Below are positions 1 through 11,028 of a stretch of DNA of 58,201 bases, in pieces. The stretch lies in contig DASTNZ010000068.1 of the NCBI GenBank assembly GCA_035762665.1, positions 1 through 58,201 on the forward strand. The letters run 5' to 3'. The translations under genes and the position numbers were made by a program. A model generated the notes under the pieces. It saw only the letters and a program-made list of their open reading frames with translations. It had not been told where the DNA came from and searched no databases. This DNA is from JASLBX01 sp035762665. GTDB lineage: Bacteria > Actinomycetota > Actinomycetes > Jiangellales > Jiangellaceae. Position 1 is the first letter of the stretch; the number at the start of each line of letters is the position of its first letter.

Positions 1-83
1 GGTATTTCACACCAGGGCCATGCTCGGCGGTCGGATCCGGGGTGTTCCATATGTTCGTCCACGGGCGTGGCCGCGTCGTCCCT

Positions 84-148
84 TGATCATGTGGTCTTAG
101 CTGGCGATAACACGCCGGCGTGTCGCGCCAGCCGGGACCACATGATCA
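84..148. repeat. Palindromic repeat, family 1, copy 1
   Basis: Outer arms TGATCATGTGGTC (84-96) and GACCACATGATCA (136-148) are perfect reverse complements. Inside lie CTGGCG (101-106) against CGCCAG (126-131) and a central self-complementary 14-mer, ACACGCCGGCGTGT (110-123). A related copy sits at 1179-1244 on the other side of the next gene, with the same outer arms and a similar core. Nothing else is recognisable in bases 1-83. Confidence 0.85.
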
Positions 149-248
149 TGAGACGTGCTGTCCACACCTAGGGTGGACCGAGGCTTGCCGTCCACTGATC
201 CAAGCCGCCGACCCGAGCGAGCGCTCACAGGCGGCCAGGCTCCTACGT

Positions 249-1169
249 ATGGGCGGCTCCTTCGACGACGTGTTCCTGCATGCGCAGGCACGGTCGTACC
301 TTGTGGAGCGCGGAATCACCCCTCACGAGTTGCGTGGGCCCCTGTGGGAGCGGGCGCTGCATGGCCGGTACCGCTTCATGGACGCGTCGACGAATAGGCC
401 CGAGGCGCGGATCGACGTGGCGCGGAGCGTGATGCCGGCGGACGGCGCGCTGACCGGCTGGGCCGCGGCGTACCTGCTCGGCGTGACAGACCTCGACGGA
501 CGCAACTGGAGCGGGCGACTCGAACCCGTCGTCGTGGCGCTGCCGCGTAATCGGCGGATCAAGCGGGCTGCTATCGCAACCATCCGAGCACCGCTGCCGG
601 ACGACGACATCTGCACCATTCGTGGGATCCGAGTGACGCGGGGCGCGCGTACGTGCTTCGAGCTCATGCGCCGCAGCTCGCTCGAGGACGCCGTTGTCGC
701 GGTCGACGCGATGGTGCGGGCCGGCGCCGTAACGCTGGACGATGTCAGGGCGTACGTCCGCGGCAAGGCAGGGTGGGACGGCGTGCCCACTGCCAGGGCG
801 GCGTTGGAACTCGCCGATGGTAGGGCCGCGTCATGTCCAGAGAGCCGGTTACGAGTCGTGTGGGTCGTAGACGCAGGGCTGCCGCCTCCCAAGGTCAACG
901 TCCCGGTGTTCGGCCCGTCCGGTCATCTCGCTGGCATACCTGACCTGCTTGATGCAGCGACCGGCCCGGCCGGCGAATATGACGGTGCGCACCACCGCCA
1001 GCTCGAGCAGCACGCCGCCGACAACGTCCGCGAGGAACGCCTGGAAGCGCTCGGCCTCACCGTTGTCCGCGCAACGTCAGTTGATCTCCGCCGCCGGCGG
1101 CAACTTGTGGCCAGGCTTCGCGAGGGCTACCGGAGAGCGCCCCGAGCTACCCGGCGCTGGTCCCTCTGA
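249..1169 (+). CDS. DUF559/VSR-like endonuclease-fold protein
   Basis: A 306-residue protein if ATG 249 is used. An in-frame ATG at 120 is possible, but it lies inside the upstream palindrome and adds 43 residues of poor quality. The N-terminal half resembles the winged-helix region of AbiEi-like actinobacterial proteins (GITPHELRG, then LYGRYR-like text). The C-terminal third has the pattern of a Vsr/DUF559 nuclease fold: ESRLR, then GIPDLLDAATGPAGEYDG with a spaced Asp and Glu, then EERLEALGLTVVRAT. The nuclease assignment is inference from these motifs. The gene stands alone and is flanked on both sides by copies of one palindromic repeat, as in repeat-associated mobile units. The biological role is unknown. 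Confidence 0.6.
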   Translation: MGGSFDDVFLHAQARSYLVERGITPHELRGPLWERALHGRYRFMDASTNRPEARIDVARSVMPADGALTGWAAAYLLGVTDLDGRNWSGRLEPVVVALPRNRRIKRAAIATIRAPLPDDDICTIRGIRVTRGARTCFELMRRSSLEDAVVAVDAMVRAGAVTLDDVRAYVRGKAGWDGVPTARAALELADGRAASCPESRLRVVWVVDAGLPPPKVNVPVFGPSGHLAGIPDLLDAATGPAGEYDGAHHRQLEQHAADNVREERLEALGLTVVRATSVDLRRRRQLVARLREGYRRAPRATRRWSL

Positions 1170-1178
1170 GGCCCCGCG

Positions 1179-1244
1179 AGATCATGTGGTCCCAAATAGC
1201 GCGACACGCGGGCGCGTCGCCACTAGTCCTAGTCCACATGATCT
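1179..1244. repeat. Palindromic repeat, family 1, copy 2
   Basis: AGATCATGTGG (1179-1189) pairs with CCACATGATCT (1234-1244). An inner imperfect stem lies at 1201-1220 (GCGAC ... GTCGC). The core ACACGCGGGCGCGTCGC matches copy 1 at 15 of 17 positions and is in the same orientation. It lies between the stop of the nuclease-like gene and the stop of the convergent APS kinase gene, so it may also act as a bidirectional terminator. Confidence 0.85.
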
Positions 1245-1247
1245 TGC

Positions 1248-2564
1248 TCAGGCGCGGCGGAGCCAGCCGTTGCGCTCGAGGTGCTCGAGTATGACGGTTA
1301 CTGCCTCTTCGATAGTGATCGAACTGGCGTCGATGCGTAGGTCAGCGTCAACAGGTTCCTCGTACGGATCCGAAATGCCGGTGAACTCGGAGATGACGCC
1401 GGCCCGCGCCTTTGCGTACAGGCCCTTGCGGTCACGCCGCTCACATACCTCGATCGGCGTGGCTACGTGGATCAGCACGAAATCGCCGTTCGCTTCAACC
1501 ATCCGCCGTACTTCGGCTCTGGTTGAAGCGTAAGGCGCGATCGGAGCGCACACGGCGAGGCCACCGTGCCTGGTGATCTCGGCGGCCACCCACCCGATTC
1601 GGCGGATGTTCAGCTCCCGGTCTGGTCGGCTGAAGCCGAGGCCGGCGGACAGCATCCGGCGCGCGACGTCGCCGTCCACCAGGGTGACCGTGCGGTCGTA
1701 CTTCTCCCGCACGGCGGTCACGAGCCCGCGCGCAATCGTCGACTTGCCCGAACCGGATAGGCCGGTGAAGAACACGGTCAAACCCCGCTCCGGCCGGGGA
1801 GGGCGCCATCGGCGGAGAAGTTCCGCGATCTCGGGTTGGGTCGGCAGCGGCACGCAGGTGGCGGCGTCACGCAACATCGCGGTGACGTGTGCCCAGATGC
1901 CGGCATCGAGCGGGCTCGGTTCTCCCTCCGCGCCAAGCAGCGTGGCGCCGACCGTGTTCACCACCTCACGGCTACCGGCTGGTGGTACGCCATCCGAGCG
2001 CGGCACCAGCGGAAGGGTGGCCACCACCACCTCGACGTGCGCTGATATCCGGTCTGCCGAGATCAGCGCGGCCCGTACTGTGATCTCGGGAGGTATGCCG
2101 CCTGCGCCGGCGGAGCCAGTGCAAGGCAGCAGCAGCACGGCCGCCCCCTTGCCAGTCGCCGTCTTAGCAAGCGCGTCCTCCTCGGCCATGGTCAGTGGGC
2201 GGTCGAGGGTGACCGCCACCGCAGAGGTGTCACCCAGCTGCTTGCGGACGGCCCCCGGGTCGAATCGCAGATCGGGGAAGAGCCCATGCTGCGCGTCACC
2301 GGCTGGCCGAATCGTGCCGGCTACGGCGCTGCCATCAGCCACGCCCGCTGCAACGTCGAGGATCGCGATCGGTGCACCCTCGTCGTCGATGAGCACCAGG
2401 TGACCGGCGTTCTCGGCCGCCTGCTTGACGTCCCCGTCGACCTCCAGGACCAGCGGATCAAGGAAGTCCGGGACCGGCTCGTATGAGCCGGTCCCGAACA
2501 GTTCTAGATACCCGGCGACCTCGGCCGAGGCCTGGTGGGTAGGCCAAGACGGATCCAACGTCAC
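1248..2564 (-). CDS. cysC: Adenylyl-sulfate kinase with degenerate N-terminal domain
   Basis: The 438-residue protein has an APS kinase domain in its C-terminal 180 residues: P-loop GLSGSGKST near residue 268, then LVDGDVARRMLSAGLGFSRPD, then DRKGLYAKARAG and FTGISDPYEEP. This domain phosphorylates adenosine 5'-phosphosulfate to PAPS in cytosolic sulfate activation. The N-terminal 240 residues look like a sulfurylase/PUA-type domain that lacks clear ATP-sulfurylase catalytic motifs, so I call it degenerate. The GTG start at 2564 has an AAGGTC-type ribosome site close by. No cysD/cysN or other sulfur genes are next to it, so PAPS may serve sulfation rather than assimilation, but that is inference. 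Confidence 0.88.
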   Translation of the reverse strand: MTLDPSWPTHQASAEVAGYLELFGTGSYEPVPDFLDPLVLEVDGDVKQAAENAGHLVLIDDEGAPIAILDVAAGVADGSAVAGTIRPAGDAQHGLFPDLRFDPGAVRKQLGDTSAVAVTLDRPLTMAEEDALAKTATGKGAAVLLLPCTGSAGAGGIPPEITVRAALISADRISAHVEVVVATLPLVPRSDGVPPAGSREVVNTVGATLLGAEGEPSPLDAGIWAHVTAMLRDAATCVPLPTQPEIAELLRRWRPPRPERGLTVFFTGLSGSGKSTIARGLVTAVREKYDRTVTLVDGDVARRMLSAGLGFSRPDRELNIRRIGWVAAEITRHGGLAVCAPIAPYASTRAEVRRMVEANGDFVLIHVATPIEVCERRDRKGLYAKARAGVISEFTGISDPYEEPVDADLRIDASSITIEEAVTVILEHLERNGWLRRA

Positions 2565-2667
2565 GGGACCTTCACATCGACGCGCTTCAGGGGCAGCCTC
2601 CAGTTTCCCACGGGGTGGGGGCGTCGGCCGAGGATCGCCGACCCGTTGCCGGCCTGGATCTCTTCGC

Positions 2668-2940
2668 CTACTGGACCTTGTGGCCGCGCCGGCCGGTGAC
2701 CGTCGCCGCGATTATCACCAGGACGGCGGCGACCGCGATGCTGATGATCCACCGGATCCAGTCGATGCCGGAGGTCTCCTCCACGCCGAATGCTGCGGCG
2801 AGGTAGTAGCCGATGAGCACGCCGCCGACGCCGCACAGGACCGTGAGCCAGAGCGGGATGTTGTCGCGGTCGCCGGGGGCGACAAACTTGCCGAGTAGGC
2901 CGATGATGATGCCTGCAATGATCACGCCGATGACGTCCAC
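2668..2940 (-). CDS. GlsB/YeaQ/YmgE family membrane protein
   Basis: A 90-residue, three-helix membrane protein. It begins VDVIGVIIAGIIIGLLGKFV, continues with LCGVGGVLIGYYLA, and has a last hydrophobic helix ending in GRRGHK. This glycine-rich layout is the GlsB/transglycosylase-associated family, commonly linked to stress responses but without a proven activity. The start is GTG 2940, chosen because AAGGAGGAGA lies five bases upstream. A longer frame reaching 3012 has no such site. The upstream inverted repeat at 3028-3053 could control it. Confidence 0.85.
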   Translation of the reverse strand: MDVIGVIIAGIIIGLLGKFVAPGDRDNIPLWLTVLCGVGGVLIGYYLAAAFGVEETSGIDWIRWIISIAVAAVLVIIAATVTGRRGHKVQ

Positions 2941-3027
2941 AATGGTCTCCTCCTTGGTAGTGCAGATCTGCTGATCGTTGGGTGGCAGTCTTCCCAGGCG
3001 TTGCGAATACATGCTTGCACCTGGCGA

Positions 3028-3053
3028 GTGATCTGTGTGGCAAATCAGATCAC
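3028..3053. promoter_or_regulatory. Inverted repeat upstream of the GlsB-like gene
   Basis: GTGATCTG (3028-3035) and CAGATCAC (3046-3053) are perfect 8-base arms around a 10-base spacer. The site lies 88 bases upstream of the GlsB-like start and about 105 bases past the stop of the upstream membrane-protein gene, so it could be an operator or a terminator. The sequence does not decide between them. Confidence 0.45.
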
Positions 3054-3158
3054 TTTTGATCTCGGGTTTCAGGCGACGCTATCCAGGAATGGGCCCAATC
3101 CAGGTATTTGCGGGCCGTTGGCCTCGCCCGAACCTGGCTGTGGGTGATGTCGGGCCGA

Positions 3159-3794
3159 TCAGCCGGGGCGGGCAACCGCCGTAGCTGGTGCGGGCGGAGG
3201 CGCGAGGCCAAGACGGCGCAACTCGAGTGCAGCGAGAGAGCGCAAGGCAGCTGGCTCACCACGGCGCCACGCGGGAACGATGTCCTCACCCAGCGCGGCA
3301 AGCTGCGGCAGCCGGCGACGTGCCAGTGCCCGTACAGCGAGGAGCTCGATTCCGCCCTCGGTTGCGCGGATTCTGCGTGCCTCATTGGCTCGTCGGACCC
3401 ACAGCAGTCGCGGTAGCACCCAGACCATGGCCGCGAAACCTAATGCGAAGGCGAGGAAGACGAGCGCGACAGCAATGGCGGTCAGCCTGGCAGTGTCTTC
3501 TATCGCCTCGCCGGCGTCGGCCAGCCGACCCGCCGCGCCGGCCGCGCTGTCGAAAGGAGAGGCAACCGAGTCGCCGACAAGGGGCACGTCCTGCAACCGG
3601 TCCGAAGCGTCGAGCAGATTGCCGGACATCCCGGTGCCGGCGTCCTTCAGCGCCGTGCCTGGCCGGCCGAGCAGCTCAACGAGCGAGTAGATGCCGCGGG
3701 CGACGAGCAGGGCGATAACACACCACATCACCCCCAGCAGGTCGGCGAGGATCTGGCGGGAGCGACGGTAGGGGTGGTCGGCGTAAATGGTCAC
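3159..3794 (-). CDS. Hypothetical two-helix membrane protein
   Basis: The 211-residue protein has a hydrophobic helix at about residues 16-40 (LLGVMWCVIALLVARGIYSL), a roughly 60-residue extracytoplasmic stretch, and a second helix at about 105-130 (LTAIAVALVFLAFALGFAAM). An Arg-rich cytoplasmic tail ends in a Pro/Ala-rich segment. The start is GTG 3794, with AAGGGATC about seven bases upstream. I recognise no catalytic motif. It may share a transcript with the GlsB-like gene, which reads the same way about 220 bases downstream. Function unknown. Confidence 0.65.
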   Translation of the reverse strand: MTIYADHPYRRSRQILADLLGVMWCVIALLVARGIYSLVELLGRPGTALKDAGTGMSGNLLDASDRLQDVPLVGDSVASPFDSAAGAAGRLADAGEAIEDTARLTAIAVALVFLAFALGFAAMVWVLPRLLWVRRANEARRIRATEGGIELLAVRALARRRLPQLAALGEDIVPAWRRGEPAALRSLAALELRRLGLAPPPAPATAVARPG

Positions 3795-3856
3795 TCGACG
3801 ATCCCTTCTGGGCTCAGTCGTGACTGGACGTAGTCATGGTGAGTGTTCCCACATAG

Positions 3857-4411
3857 TTGGTTTTGGACCTCCATCGTCGATCTGATCATCACGCTCGAGT
3901 TGTGCATCTGCGCGCAACCACAGTGCGCCCAGCGACAAGGACTTCTCTGGCTCACACGATTGCGGCGCAACGTCAAGTGATTCGCGAGGCGACAAGCCGG
4001 TATCGCGACCCCGACGTTGCGATCGCTGACGGTTACCTGCCTACCGACGTGTGTGGAGAAGATCCGGAACTGGGCGGCATGGGTTACCACTATGTCAACC
4101 CGAAGTTCGTAGCTGACCTCGTCATCGACCCGACGCTCCCTGAAGTCCTGGTCTACGCCACAGACCACCATGGGCGGCTGAGGCTGGTGGCCATCGAGTA
4201 CGTTACGGCCGACACCGACGGCGACCTCGGCACCGACGACGACCGGCCCAGCTTGTTCGGCCATCCGTTCGACGGGCCGATGGAGGGCCACGAGCCCGGT
4301 CAGCCGGTGCACTACGACATCCATGCTTGGGTGTGGAAGCACAACCCGGCAGGCGAGCTCGCCCAGTTCAACCCCGACGTACGCTGCCCAGCAGGCAACC
4401 GACGGAAGTGA
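3857..4411 (+). CDS. Conserved hypothetical protein (GMGYHYVNP family)
   Basis: From about residue 37 the protein has the pattern seen in a family of secreted actinobacterial proteins of unknown function: REATSRYRDPDVAIADGYLP, CGEDPELGGMGYHYVNP, then FDGPMEGHEPGQPVHYDIH and AWVWKHNPAGELAQFNPDV. His and Asp residues are numerous enough for metal binding, but this is not shown. Family members I recall are usually exported, and no signal peptide is visible here. The first 36 residues (TTG start at 3857) look like non-coding sequence, so the true start is uncertain or the N-terminus has been lost. It is convergent with the sigma factor gene, with a 20-base gap. Confidence 0.6.
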   Translation: MVLDLHRRSDHHARVVHLRATTVRPATRTSLAHTIAAQRQVIREATSRYRDPDVAIADGYLPTDVCGEDPELGGMGYHYVNPKFVADLVIDPTLPEVLVYATDHHGRLRLVAIEYVTADTDGDLGTDDDRPSLFGHPFDGPMEGHEPGQPVHYDIHAWVWKHNPAGELAQFNPDVRCPAGNRRK

Positions 4412-4431
4412 GCGGCCGGGTTCGGTGACGG

Positions 4432-5322
4432 TCAATCACCAACGCCGAGCCCTGCGATGTCGAGGTCGGCCAGCCGCTCGGGATCGACGAGGACGTCGAT
4501 GGCAACGATCTTGCCGCCCACGACGGTGAAACCCATGATGGACACCACGCGTCCGCCGGCCACTGCCACCACACCAGCAGCACCATTGATCAGCGCCGGC
4601 CGGGCGAACGGCGCGAGACGTTGGGCGGCAACCGCCTGCTCAGCCACTTCCTGCGAGCCGCGAAGGACGACGCTGAAGCGGGCGCGTGCCTTCCCGCCGT
4701 CGGCCCGCAGCACAACATCCGGATGGAGAACGCCGACGAGCGCGTCGAAGTCGCCGTGGCGCGCGGCCGACAGGTAGGCATCTACGACCTCTCGCTGCCG
4801 CGAGGGATCGGGGTCGGGTGTCGGTGCTTGATTGCGGACGCGACGCCGGGCCCGGCTCGCGAGTTGCCGGGTCGCGGCAGGCGAACGGTCGATCAGTGGG
4901 GCGATCACGTCGAACGGCACGGCGAACATGTCGTGCAGGACGAACGCGAGGCGCTCGGCCGGCGGCAGCGAGTCGAGGACCACCATTAATGCGAGCCCCA
5001 CTGAGTCGGCCAGCAGGGCCTCCTGTTCTGGATCGCCGCCGTGCTCTGGTCCGACAACGGGATCGGGCAGGTGTAGGTCAAGTGGCTCTTCGCGCCGCCG
5101 CTCGCGCGACCGGAGCATGTTCAGGCACACCCGCGCCGCAACGGTGGTCAGCCACCCGCCGACGTTCTCGATCCCACTGGCATCGGCACGACTTACCCGC
5201 AACCAGGTCTCCTGGACGGCGTCGTCAGCCTCGCTGAGCGAGCCCAGCATGCGGTACGCCACTGCCCGCAACCGGGGCCGGAATTGCTCGAACCGCTCCG
5301 CGGGCAACACCTGCGCGTCCAT
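4432..5322 (-). CDS. sigJ: ECF41-type RNA polymerase sigma factor (SigJ-like)
   Basis: The 296-residue sigma-70 family protein begins with region 2 (FRPRLRAVAYRMLGSLSEADD, then VQETWLRVSRA), followed by region 4 (LDSLPPAERLAFVLHDMFAV, then DVIAPLIDRSPAATRQLASRARRRV). A SnoaL/NTF2-like C-terminal domain of about 110 residues follows. That extension defines the ECF41 group, where it acts in place of a separate anti-sigma factor. ECF41 genes typically sit beside a carboxymuconolactone decarboxylase, oxidoreductase or epimerase. Here the divergent neighbour 71 bases away is an NAD(P)-binding oxidoreductase, which fits. A -35-like TGTCACG is at 5348-5354, but I find no matching CGTC -10 at the usual spacing. 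Confidence 0.9.
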   Translation of the reverse strand: MDAQVLPAERFEQFRPRLRAVAYRMLGSLSEADDAVQETWLRVSRADASGIENVGGWLTTVAARVCLNMLRSRERRREEPLDLHLPDPVVGPEHGGDPEQEALLADSVGLALMVVLDSLPPAERLAFVLHDMFAVPFDVIAPLIDRSPAATRQLASRARRRVRNQAPTPDPDPSRQREVVDAYLSAARHGDFDALVGVLHPDVVLRADGGKARARFSVVLRGSQEVAEQAVAAQRLAPFARPALINGAAGVVAVAGGRVVSIMGFTVVGGKIVAIDVLVDPERLADLDIAGLGVGD

Positions 5323-5393
5323 CCCGTCACATTCTCCCGTCGGGCGGTGTCACGGAAACGGATCCCTTAAGAACGAACGAATCGGAGAACACT

Positions 5394-6179
5394 GTGACGT
5401 TACCCATTCTGATCACCGGCGGCACCGGAACTCTCGGCAGCCATGTTGTTCCGCTGCTCCACGATGCCGGATGCAAACTGCGGATCTTGAGCCGACGCCA
5501 CCAGAAGACCTCTAACGGAGCCGACTACGTCACCGGTGACCTGGCTACCGGCAACGGCATCGATGCAGCCGTGGACGGCGTCGACGTGATCCTCCATCTC
5601 GCAGGCACCGCCAAGGGCGACGACGAGAAGATGCGAACCTTGGTGCGGGCAGCTTCACGAGCCGGCTCCCCGCATCTGGTCTACATCTCAGTGGTGGGCA
5701 CCGACCGGATCCCGGTCGTCAGCCGGATCGACCGCGCCATGTTCGGCTACTTCGCGGCCAAGCACGAAGCCGAACGGATCGTCGCGGAATCCGGGTTGCC
5801 CTGGACGACGCTGCGCGCCACGCAGTTCCACGACGCGATCTTCGCGCTCGCCCAGCAGATGTCCAAGTCGCCGATCATTCCGATGCCGTCGGGCGTACGT
5901 ATCCAGCCGATCGACACCGGCGAGGTGGCGGCCCGACTCGCCGAGCTGGCCTTCGGAGAGCCGGCCGGTCTCGTCCCCGATATGGCCGGGCCGCGGGTGT
6001 ACGAGATGAAGGAACTGATCCGGAGTTACCTGCAGGCGGCGGGCAAGCGCCGACTTTTCATGCCGGTCAGGCTGGCTGGCAAGGCAGCCCGCGCCTACCG
6101 CGAAGGCGCCAACCTCGCTCCTGATCGGGCCGTAGGGCGACGCACCTGGGAGGACTTTCTGGCCGAGCGCTTGAGGTAG
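5394..6179 (+). CDS. NAD(P)-binding NmrA/epimerase-like oxidoreductase
   Basis: The 261-residue protein has a Rossmann nucleotide-binding motif at its very start (ITGGTGTLGSHVVPLL). It continues with VDVILHLAGTAKG, VYISVVGTDRIPV and a YFAAKHEAERIV segment typical of atypical SDR (NmrA/NAD-dependent epimerase) proteins. The start is GTG 5394, with GGAG seven bases upstream. It is divergent from the ECF41 sigma gene, making it the likely regulated partner (the COE protein of ECF41 loci). The substrate is unknown. A 13-bp-stem hairpin follows the stop. Confidence 0.85.
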   Translation: MTLPILITGGTGTLGSHVVPLLHDAGCKLRILSRRHQKTSNGADYVTGDLATGNGIDAAVDGVDVILHLAGTAKGDDEKMRTLVRAASRAGSPHLVYISVVGTDRIPVVSRIDRAMFGYFAAKHEAERIVAESGLPWTTLRATQFHDAIFALAQQMSKSPIIPMPSGVRIQPIDTGEVAARLAELAFGEPAGLVPDMAGPRVYEMKELIRSYLQAAGKRRLFMPVRLAGKAARAYREGANLAPDRAVGRRTWEDFLAERLR

Positions 6180-6193
6180 CGCACGCCCTTTCC

Positions 6194-6225
6194 AATCCGA
6201 GTTGTCCGGCCAGACAACTCGGATT
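6194..6225. terminator. Hairpin, palindrome family 3, copy 1
   Basis: AATCCGAGTTGTC (6194-6206) and GACAACTCGGATT (6213-6225) are perfect arms around a six-base loop. It lies 15 bases after the oxidoreductase stop and upstream of mfd. There is no T-tract. The stretch 6197-6222 matches 28674-28699 at 20 of 26 positions, so it is part of a small repeat family. Confidence 0.7.
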
Positions 6226-6260
6226 AGGGGCGGCGTGGCGCCGCGTAGACTGAAACGCAA

Positions 6261-6285
6261 CCCCCTACCCGGGCCGGGTCGGGGG
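6261..6285 (+). promoter_or_regulatory. GC-rich hairpin in the mfd leader
   Basis: CCCCCTACCCGG (6261-6272) faces CCGGGTCGGGGG (6274-6285), a nearly perfect stem ending about 38 bases before the mfd start. It could shape mRNA stability or serve as a late terminator for the upstream gene. No further evidence separates these. Confidence 0.45.
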
Positions 6286-6323
6286 TGTTGGTGCGTGCCC
6301 AGAACCCGACCAAAGGACCTTCC

Positions 6324-9963
<3,640 letters not shown>

Positions 9964-9968
<5 letters not shown>

Positions 9969-10006
9969 GACAATCCCCAGCGTCCGACGCTGTGGATTGC
10001 ATCAAG
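9964..10006. repeat. Palindromic repeat, family 2, copy 1
   Basis: The left arm at 9964-9984 and right arm at 9986-10006 pair at 18 of 21 positions (CTTGAGACAATCCCCAG against the complement of CTGTGGATTGCATCAAG). It overlaps the mfd stop codon. The arm motif CTTGnnnCAATCCnCAG recurs at 19284-19330. It probably also works as the mfd terminator. Confidence 0.75.
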
Positions 10007-10019
10007 ATCGACCGGAGGC

Positions 10020-10040
10020 ATGTCAGTATGTCCTGACATA
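10020..10040 (+). promoter_or_regulatory. Putative iol operator
   Basis: TATGTC-CT-GACATA (10027-10040) is a perfect palindrome. It sits within a second, offset inverted repeat, ATGTCAG (10020-10026) with CTGACAT (10033-10039). It lies 32 bases upstream of iolC. TGTC-n-GACA palindromes are typical GntR-family operators, so a GntR-type inositol regulator is plausible, but no regulator gene is present nearby. Confidence 0.55.
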
Positions 10041-10071
10041 TGATGGCGGACGACGTGTCGAAGGGGTGCGG

Positions 10072-11028
10072 GTGAGCTCGTACGAGGTGCTGACCATGGG
10101 GCGGATCAGCGTGGATGTCTACCCCGATCAGGTCGGGGTCGGCCTCGACAACGTCACCAGCTTCGGCAAGTACCTCGGCGGCAGTTCGTCCAACGTCGCC
10201 GTGGCAGCGGCCCGGCATGGCCGCCGCGCGGCGACGATCACCCGGACCGGAGACGATCCGTTCGGCCGTTTCCTGCGCCGCGCCCTGCGGGACTTCGGGG
10301 TGGACGACCGATACGTAGGGGCGGTTGCCGGCTTGAAGACCCCGGTGACGTTCTGTGAGATCTTCCCGCCCGACGACTTCCCGCTCTACTTCTACGGCCG
10401 CGAGCCTACGGCGCCGGACCTGCAGATCCACACCGAGGAGCTGGACTTCGACGCGATCCGCGACGCACACGTCTTCTGGGTCACGCTGACCGGTCTGTGC
10501 CAGGAACCGAGCCGCACCGCCACGATGTCAGCGCTCGAGGCGCGCGGTCGCAGGGGCATCACCGTGCTCGATCTCGACTACCGCCCGATGTTCTGGGAGT
10601 CCCGCGAGGCCGCCGGTGAGCTCGCCCGGAGGGCCCTGGATCTTGCCACCGTCGCCGTGGGAAACCTTGACGAGTGCGAGACGGCGGTGGGTGTGAAAGA
10701 TCCGGATGAAGCGGCGGATGCGCTGCGCAACCTCGGAGTGGACACGGCTGTGGTGAAACGGGGGCCCGACGGTGTGCTGGGCGTCGACTCCACTGGCCGA
10801 TACGCCGTCCCGCCGACGCCTGTCGAGGTTGTCAACGGGCTCGGCGCGGGGGACGGGTTCGGTGGCGCACTGTGCCACGGGATGCTGGCGGGCTGGAATC
10901 TCGACCGCACAATTCGGTTCGCCAACGCGGCCGGCGCCATCGTGGCTTCCAGGTTGTCCTGCTCGGACGCGATGCCGACCACGGATGAAGTGATCGCCCT
11001 GATGGAAGAGCGGGCCCATGTCGACTGA
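10072..11028 (+). CDS. iolC: 5-dehydro-2-deoxygluconokinase
   Basis: The 318-residue PfkB/ribokinase-family protein phosphorylates 5-dehydro-2-deoxygluconate in myo-inositol catabolism. Visible motifs are the N-terminal GRISVDVYPDQ, the sugar-binding GGSSSNVAVAAARHG, and the C-terminal anion hole with catalytic Asp, NGLGAGDGFGGAL. I chose GTG 10072 because a purine-rich GAAGGGG lies about eight bases upstream and similarity begins there. A longer frame to 9997 would start inside the palindrome. It is the first gene of a tight iol operon, overlapping the next start by 11 bases. Confidence 0.93.
   Translation: MSSYEVLTMGRISVDVYPDQVGVGLDNVTSFGKYLGGSSSNVAVAAARHGRRAATITRTGDDPFGRFLRRALRDFGVDDRYVGAVAGLKTPVTFCEIFPPDDFPLYFYGREPTAPDLQIHTEELDFDAIRDAHVFWVTLTGLCQEPSRTATMSALEARGRRGITVLDLDYRPMFWESREAAGELARRALDLATVAVGNLDECETAVGVKDPDEAADALRNLGVDTAVVKRGPDGVLGVDSTGRYAVPPTPVEVVNGLGAGDGFGGALCHGMLAGWNLDRTIRFANAAGAIVASRLSCSDAMPTTDEVIALMEERAHVD

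Noticed and set aside
6285..6323. Upstream in-frame start for mfd
   Set aside because: The extra 13 codons begin in the leader hairpin and AAAGGA sits correctly before ATG 6324.
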